NCBI GenBank assembly: GCA_033283165.1
Contig: JAWMQL010000002.1
Span: 868,001 to 932,000, forward strand
Direction of reading: 5' to 3'
Origin: JAWMQL01 sp033283165
GTDB taxonomy: Bacteria > Pseudomonadota > Gammaproteobacteria > Pseudomonadales > Halieaceae
DNA length: 64,000 nucleotides
A program made the translations under genes and the position numbers. Below the pieces are notes generated by a model. It did not search any database and was not told where the DNA came from. It worked only from the letters and a program-made list of their open reading frames with translations. How positions within the stretch are numbered: the first letter of the stretch is position 1; the number at the start of each line of letters is the position of its first letter. Shown piece by piece: positions 61,018 to 64,000 of this stretch.

Positions 61018-61050
61018 ATCTAGTGGTTTTGGGTGGCAGTACCACTAGAT
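61018..61050 (+). terminator. Inverted repeat after parB
   Basis: Perfect 10-bp arms ATCTAGTGGT and ACCACTAGAT around a 13-base loop lie 15 bases past the parB stop. No T tract follows, so it is a possible terminator or protein-binding site. Confidence 0.45.
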
Positions 61051-61150
61051 ACTGTAGAGGGAGGGTATCCGGGGGTAATTTACCGGCTAACTGCCGGGAT
61101 CGTGCACCGAACAGCGGCCAAAATTAACCCCCTTACCCCGGCCGGGCTAG

Positions 61151-61179
61151 TTGAACCTGGCTATTATTCCACCTATAAT
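61151..61179 (+). promoter_or_regulatory. atp operon promoter
   Basis: TTGAAC (61151-61156) and TATAAT (61174-61179) spaced by exactly 17 bases lie 66 bases before atpI, a strong sigma70 promoter. Confidence 0.85.
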
Positions 61180-61244
61180 GCGCGCGCCCGAAACGAGGAA
61201 GAAACCCGTGTTGGCAGTGGCGAGGGGAGTATTGCGAGGCACTG

Positions 61245-61628
61245 ATGTCGGGTGCTGAGATAGCGCGACCTCCCGTTCACCGAATTACCCTGGCGCAAGT
61301 AGCAGTTCTGGTACCGATTTGCCTGGTTATTTACCAGGTGAGTGACGAAGTACGCGCTTATTCGGTGTTGTGTGGCGGTCTTATTGCCGTCCTGCCGCAG
61401 GCCTTTTTTGCACTGCGTGCGTTTCGTTTTCGCGGGGCACAATCCGCCCGGGCCATGGCCCGTTCCGGCTACGCCGGGGAAGTCGGCAAGTTTTTGCTCG
61501 CAGCGGCGGGGTTTGCCCTGGTGTTTGCGGGTATCAGGCCCATCGATGGGCTCGCGGTGTTCACCGGTTACCTGGTGATGCTGGCAATACAGATTTTTGG
61601 CAGTTGGCGCCTGTTGCGGCAGGCGTAG
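61245..61628 (+). CDS. atpI: ATP synthase subunit I (AtpI)
   Basis: A 127-residue membrane protein with about four hydrophobic segments (AQVAVLVPICLVIYQV; YSVLCGGLIAVLPQAFFALRAF; FLLAAAGFALVFAGI; AVFTGYLVMLAIQIFGSW). AtpI aids assembly of the c-ring and commonly heads the atp operon. Sequence is poorly conserved in the family, so the call rests on length, topology and position before atpB. Confidence 0.88.
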   Translation: MSGAEIARPPVHRITLAQVAVLVPICLVIYQVSDEVRAYSVLCGGLIAVLPQAFFALRAFRFRGAQSARAMARSGYAGEVGKFLLAAAGFALVFAGIRPIDGLAVFTGYLVMLAIQIFGSWRLLRQA

Positions 61629-61658
61629 ACGAAACGACAGCAGCAAGAGTTGTGATAG

Positions 61659-62549
61659 ATGGCAGGCGAATCCCAGACAGTCTCCGAATATATCGTTCAC
61701 CACCTGACGAACCTCACCTATGGCAAGCTGCCGGGCGGGTTTGAGCGCCATGCCGCGGACGGCTCGGTACACACGGTGCCCGACGGTGGCATCTGGACTT
61801 TCGCCCACGGCGGCGAGGAAGCGGCGGCCATGGGATTCTGGGCCATTCACGTGGATTCCATGATCTGGTCCATTGGCCTGGGCATTCTGTTCTGCTGGCT
61901 GTTCCGCTCGGTGGCAAAGAAAGCCTCCGCCGGTGTGCCCTCCGGTATCGTCAATGTGGTGGAGATGCTGGTCGGGTTCGTCGACCAGACCGTGCGCGAC
62001 AGCTTTCACGGCAGGAACCGGATGATCGCGCCCCTGGCCCTGACTGTGTTCGTCTGGGTCTTCCTGATGAACCTGATGGACCTGATCCCAGTCGACCTGA
62101 TTCCCCACACCCTGATGCTGGCCGGCGTCGATTACCAGAAGATCGTGCCCTCCACCGATGTCAACATCACCATGGGCATGGCGGTGGGTGTCTTCATCCT
62201 GATGCTGTACTACTCCATCAAGATCAAGGGCTTCGGCTTCGTCAAGGAATTGACCCTGACTCCCTTCAACCACCCGGTATTCATTCCGATAAACCTGTTC
62301 ATGGAAGTGGTTGGCCTGCTGGCCAAGCCCTTCTCTCTCGGCTTGCGACTGTTCGGCAACATGTACGCGGGTGAGATGATCTTTATCCTGATTGCCGCCC
62401 TGTTCAGCGCCGGACTGGCCTGGATGGTGCCGGCAGGCTTGATGCAAATTGGCTGGGCGATTTTCCATATCCTGATAATCACCCTGCAGGCTTTCATCTT
62501 CATGGTGCTGACGATCGTATATATCAGTATGGCCCATGAAGATCATTGA
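61659..62549 (+). CDS. atpB: ATP synthase F0 subunit a
   Basis: A 296-residue proton-channel subunit of F0. The essential Arg lies in KPFSLGLRLFGNMYAGEMIF. It has several membrane segments, such as LALTVFVWVFLMNLMDLIPVD and IFHILIITLQAFIFMVLTIVY. The N-terminal region is longer than in Escherichia coli (271). Confidence 0.96.
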   Translation: MAGESQTVSEYIVHHLTNLTYGKLPGGFERHAADGSVHTVPDGGIWTFAHGGEEAAAMGFWAIHVDSMIWSIGLGILFCWLFRSVAKKASAGVPSGIVNVVEMLVGFVDQTVRDSFHGRNRMIAPLALTVFVWVFLMNLMDLIPVDLIPHTLMLAGVDYQKIVPSTDVNITMGMAVGVFILMLYYSIKIKGFGFVKELTLTPFNHPVFIPINLFMEVVGLLAKPFSLGLRLFGNMYAGEMIFILIAALFSAGLAWMVPAGLMQIGWAIFHILIITLQAFIFMVLTIVYISMAHEDH

Positions 62550-62593
62550 TTAACCCTTCAAACCAACCATTAGGTTATTAACGCTAGGAGAAA

Positions 62594-62824
62594 ATGATGG
62601 AACTTATCTATGTTGCTGCCGCGATCATGATGGGCCTGGGTGGACTGGGCGCCGCGATCGGTGTAGGTCTGCTTGGTGGCAAGCTGATCGAGGGTTCTGC
62701 CCGTCAGCCTGAGCTGGCCCCGAAACTGCAGACCACCTTCTTCCTCGGCGCTGGTCTGGTCGACGCGATCCCCATCATCGGTGTGGGTATCGCCATGTAC
62801 CTGATCTTCGTTGTTGCCGGCTAA
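62594..62824 (+). CDS. atpE: ATP synthase F0 subunit c
   Basis: A 76-residue two-helix proteolipid forming the rotor ring. The loop is ARQPELAPKL; the ion-binding acidic residue is Asp in GAGLVDAIPIIGVGIAMY. A TAGGAG ribosome binding site precedes two adjacent ATGs. Its position between atpB and atpF is standard. Confidence 0.97.
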   Translation: MMELIYVAAAIMMGLGGLGAAIGVGLLGGKLIEGSARQPELAPKLQTTFFLGAGLVDAIPIIGVGIAMYLIFVVAG

Positions 62825-62898
62825 GTTGTCGGACAGCAAGCAACCCGGTATTTACAGGGCCGCGCAAGCGGTCCGTGGAAATCTGTGAGGAATAAAGC

Positions 62899-63369
62899 GT
62901 GAATATCAATCTTACGCTTGTCGGTCAGATGATCGCGTTTGTCTGCTTCGTGTGGTTCTGCATGAAGTATGTCTGGCCGCCCATCCTGGCTGCCATGCAG
63001 GAGCGCGAACAGAAGATCGCGGACGGCCTGGCCGCTGCGGACCGCGCCAACCACGACCTCGAACTGGCCAAGGAAAAGGCGGTAGAACGCCTGAAGGAAG
63101 CCAAGGAAGAGGCCGCGGGTATCGTCGACGCCGCCAACCGGCGCGCCAACCAGCTGGTGGAAGAAGCCAAGGACACCGCGGTGGTGGAAGCCGAGCGTGT
63201 GAAGGCGTCCGCCAGGGCCGAGATCGAGCAGGAAACCAACCGCGCGCGCGAGCAACTGCGCAGCCAGGTGGCCGCCCTGTCGCTGGCCGGTGCCGAGAAG
63301 GTGCTGGGCGCCGCGATCGACGAGAAAGCCCACAGCGAGCTGGTGGAAAAACTGGCGCAAGAGCTGTAA
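62899..63369 (+). CDS. atpF: ATP synthase F0 subunit b
   Basis: A 156-residue peripheral-stalk subunit. An N-terminal membrane helix (LVGQMIAFVCFVWFCMKYVW) is followed by a long charged coiled coil (EREQKIADGLAAADRANHDL onward) that ends at LVEKLAQEL. The start is GTG with AGGAAT upstream. Length equals that of Escherichia coli. Confidence 0.96.
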   Translation: MNINLTLVGQMIAFVCFVWFCMKYVWPPILAAMQEREQKIADGLAAADRANHDLELAKEKAVERLKEAKEEAAGIVDAANRRANQLVEEAKDTAVVEAERVKASARAEIEQETNRAREQLRSQVAALSLAGAEKVLGAAIDEKAHSELVEKLAQEL

Positions 63370-63381
63370 CGCGAGGGAGCT

Positions 63382-63918
63382 ATGGCTGAACTAAGCACAC
63401 TGGCAAGGCCCTACGCGCGAGCGGCGTTTGAGTACGCGCGCGACAAGGGCACCCTGGACGCCTGGCTGGCGCAACTGGCGACCGCGGCAGCGGTCAGCCT
63501 GGACCCGGCCATGCAATCCGTGCTCAACGACCCCGCCCTGACCGCGGAGCAGAAGGCGCAGACCCTGAACGAGGTTTGCGGTGATGAGTTGCACAACGAG
63601 GTACGCAACTACCTGGCGATTCTCGCTGACAACAAGCGACTCGCCCTGCTCCCGCAAATCCACGCCATGTTCGCCGAGTTCAAGGCGAACCAGGAAAAAT
63701 CCGTGGACGTGGAAGTCATATCCGCTTTCGACCTGGCCGAAGACATCCAGGAAAAACTGGCGGTGGTATTGAGCAAGAAACTGGAACGCGAGGTGAAGGT
63801 CAGTTCGTCCACTGACAGGAACCTCCTCGGTGGCGTTTTAATCAGGGCCGGTGATCTGGTGATCGATGGCTCCGTGCGCGGCAGGCTGAACAAGCTGGCC
63901 GAAGCAATGAATTCCTAG
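63382..63918 (+). CDS. atpH: ATP synthase F1 subunit delta
   Basis: A 178-residue stalk subunit that links F1 to subunit b. It begins with the typical LSTLARPYARAAFEYARDKG and ends with the conserved DRNLLGGVLIRAGDLVIDGSV. It starts 12 bases after atpF with a GAGGGAG-type ribosome binding site. Confidence 0.96.
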   Translation: MAELSTLARPYARAAFEYARDKGTLDAWLAQLATAAAVSLDPAMQSVLNDPALTAEQKAQTLNEVCGDELHNEVRNYLAILADNKRLALLPQIHAMFAEFKANQEKSVDVEVISAFDLAEDIQEKLAVVLSKKLEREVKVSSSTDRNLLGGVLIRAGDLVIDGSVRGRLNKLAEAMNS

Positions 63919-63948
63919 TGACTAGGACCAAGGATTGAGGAACAGAGC

Positions 63949-64000
63949 ATGCAGCAACTGAATCCATCTGAGATTAGCGAGATTATCAAGCAGCGCATCG
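63949..64000 (+). CDS. atpA: ATP synthase F1 subunit alpha (partial, first codons)
   Basis: An ATG at 63949 begins MQQLNPSEISEIIKQRI and runs off the right edge. This is the usual start of AtpA (QLN-SEIS-IIK-RI), and position after atpH agrees. Confidence 0.93.
   Translation, partial: MQQLNPSEISEIIKQRI

Noticed and set aside
61033..61245. 70-residue open frame between parB and atpI
   Set aside because: Contains the atp promoter and has no family resemblance.
1..64000. CRISPR arrays, tRNA or rRNA genes, insertion sequences, prophage genes
   Set aside because: No spaced direct repeats, no cloverleaf or rRNA-like sequence, and no transposase, integrase or phage structural gene were recognised by reading the sequence.

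Overview
The window looks like the replication-origin region of a GC-rich marine-type gammaproteobacterium. Evidence for this is the order dnaA-dnaN-recF-gyrB facing rpmH-rnpA-yidD-yidC-mnmE, then mnmG-rsmG-parA-parB-atpIBEFH(A), with glyQS-gmhB on the far side. This matches the Pseudomonas/Cellvibrio-type origin layout. The rich TonB-receptor and flavoprotein content suggests a Halieaceae (OM60/NOR5)-like lineage, but that placement is an inference from gene content only.

Left part (1-6.3 kb): partial djlA, an LpxL-type acyltransferase, glyQ-glyS, gmhB and rmuC. From 6.3 to 22.8 kb come a class III aminotransferase, an exported protein that joins a chalcone-isomerase-like domain to a TonB C-terminal domain, small unknown genes, and a Pil-Chp-like chemosensory operon on the minus strand. 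That operon reads PilG, PilI, PilJ, a FimL/ChpA-N-like Hpt protein, a CheA-REC kinase, a CheW-like protein and an unknown protein. The ChpA equivalent is split in two by one in-frame TGA. A degenerate NtrC-like AAA+ protein and a partner of unknown function follow.

Middle part (22.9-45.6 kb): an accessory, apparently catabolic block sits between gmhB/rmuC and gyrB. It holds a TPR-sulfotransferase, a TonB-dependent receptor with a Tyr/Cys-rich loop, a Tat-exported spermidine-dehydrogenase-like flavoprotein, a secreted cupin, an MFS transporter, four PYROXD2-like FAD oxidoreductases, divergent puuB/puuA (gamma-glutamyl-putrescine pathway), a SnoaL-AraC fusion regulator, a glycine-cleavage-T-like aminomethyltransferase, a molybdopterin oxidoreductase and an SDR-like protein. 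The most economical reading is uptake and oxidative breakdown of polyamines or related amines: the receptor imports, the exported dehydrogenase cleaves in the periplasm, the MFS carrier moves products inward and PuuA/PuuB degrade them. The role of the PYROXD2/T-protein/molybdoenzyme operon is not settled by sequence.

Right part (45.6-64 kb): gyrB, recF (carrying two perfect 16-bp parS palindromes), dnaN and dnaA (TTG start) read leftward. A probable oriC with consensus DnaA boxes lies between dnaA and rpmH. rpmH, rnpA, yidD, yidC, mnmE, mnmG, rsmG, parA, parB and the ATP synthase genes up to the first codons of atpA read rightward. Clear sigma70-type promoters are visible before rpmH, mnmG and atpI. 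Repeats include a REP-like nested palindrome between two convergent oxidoreductase genes, a palindromic repeat upstream of mnmG, and a 4 x 14-bp GC-rich tandem array.
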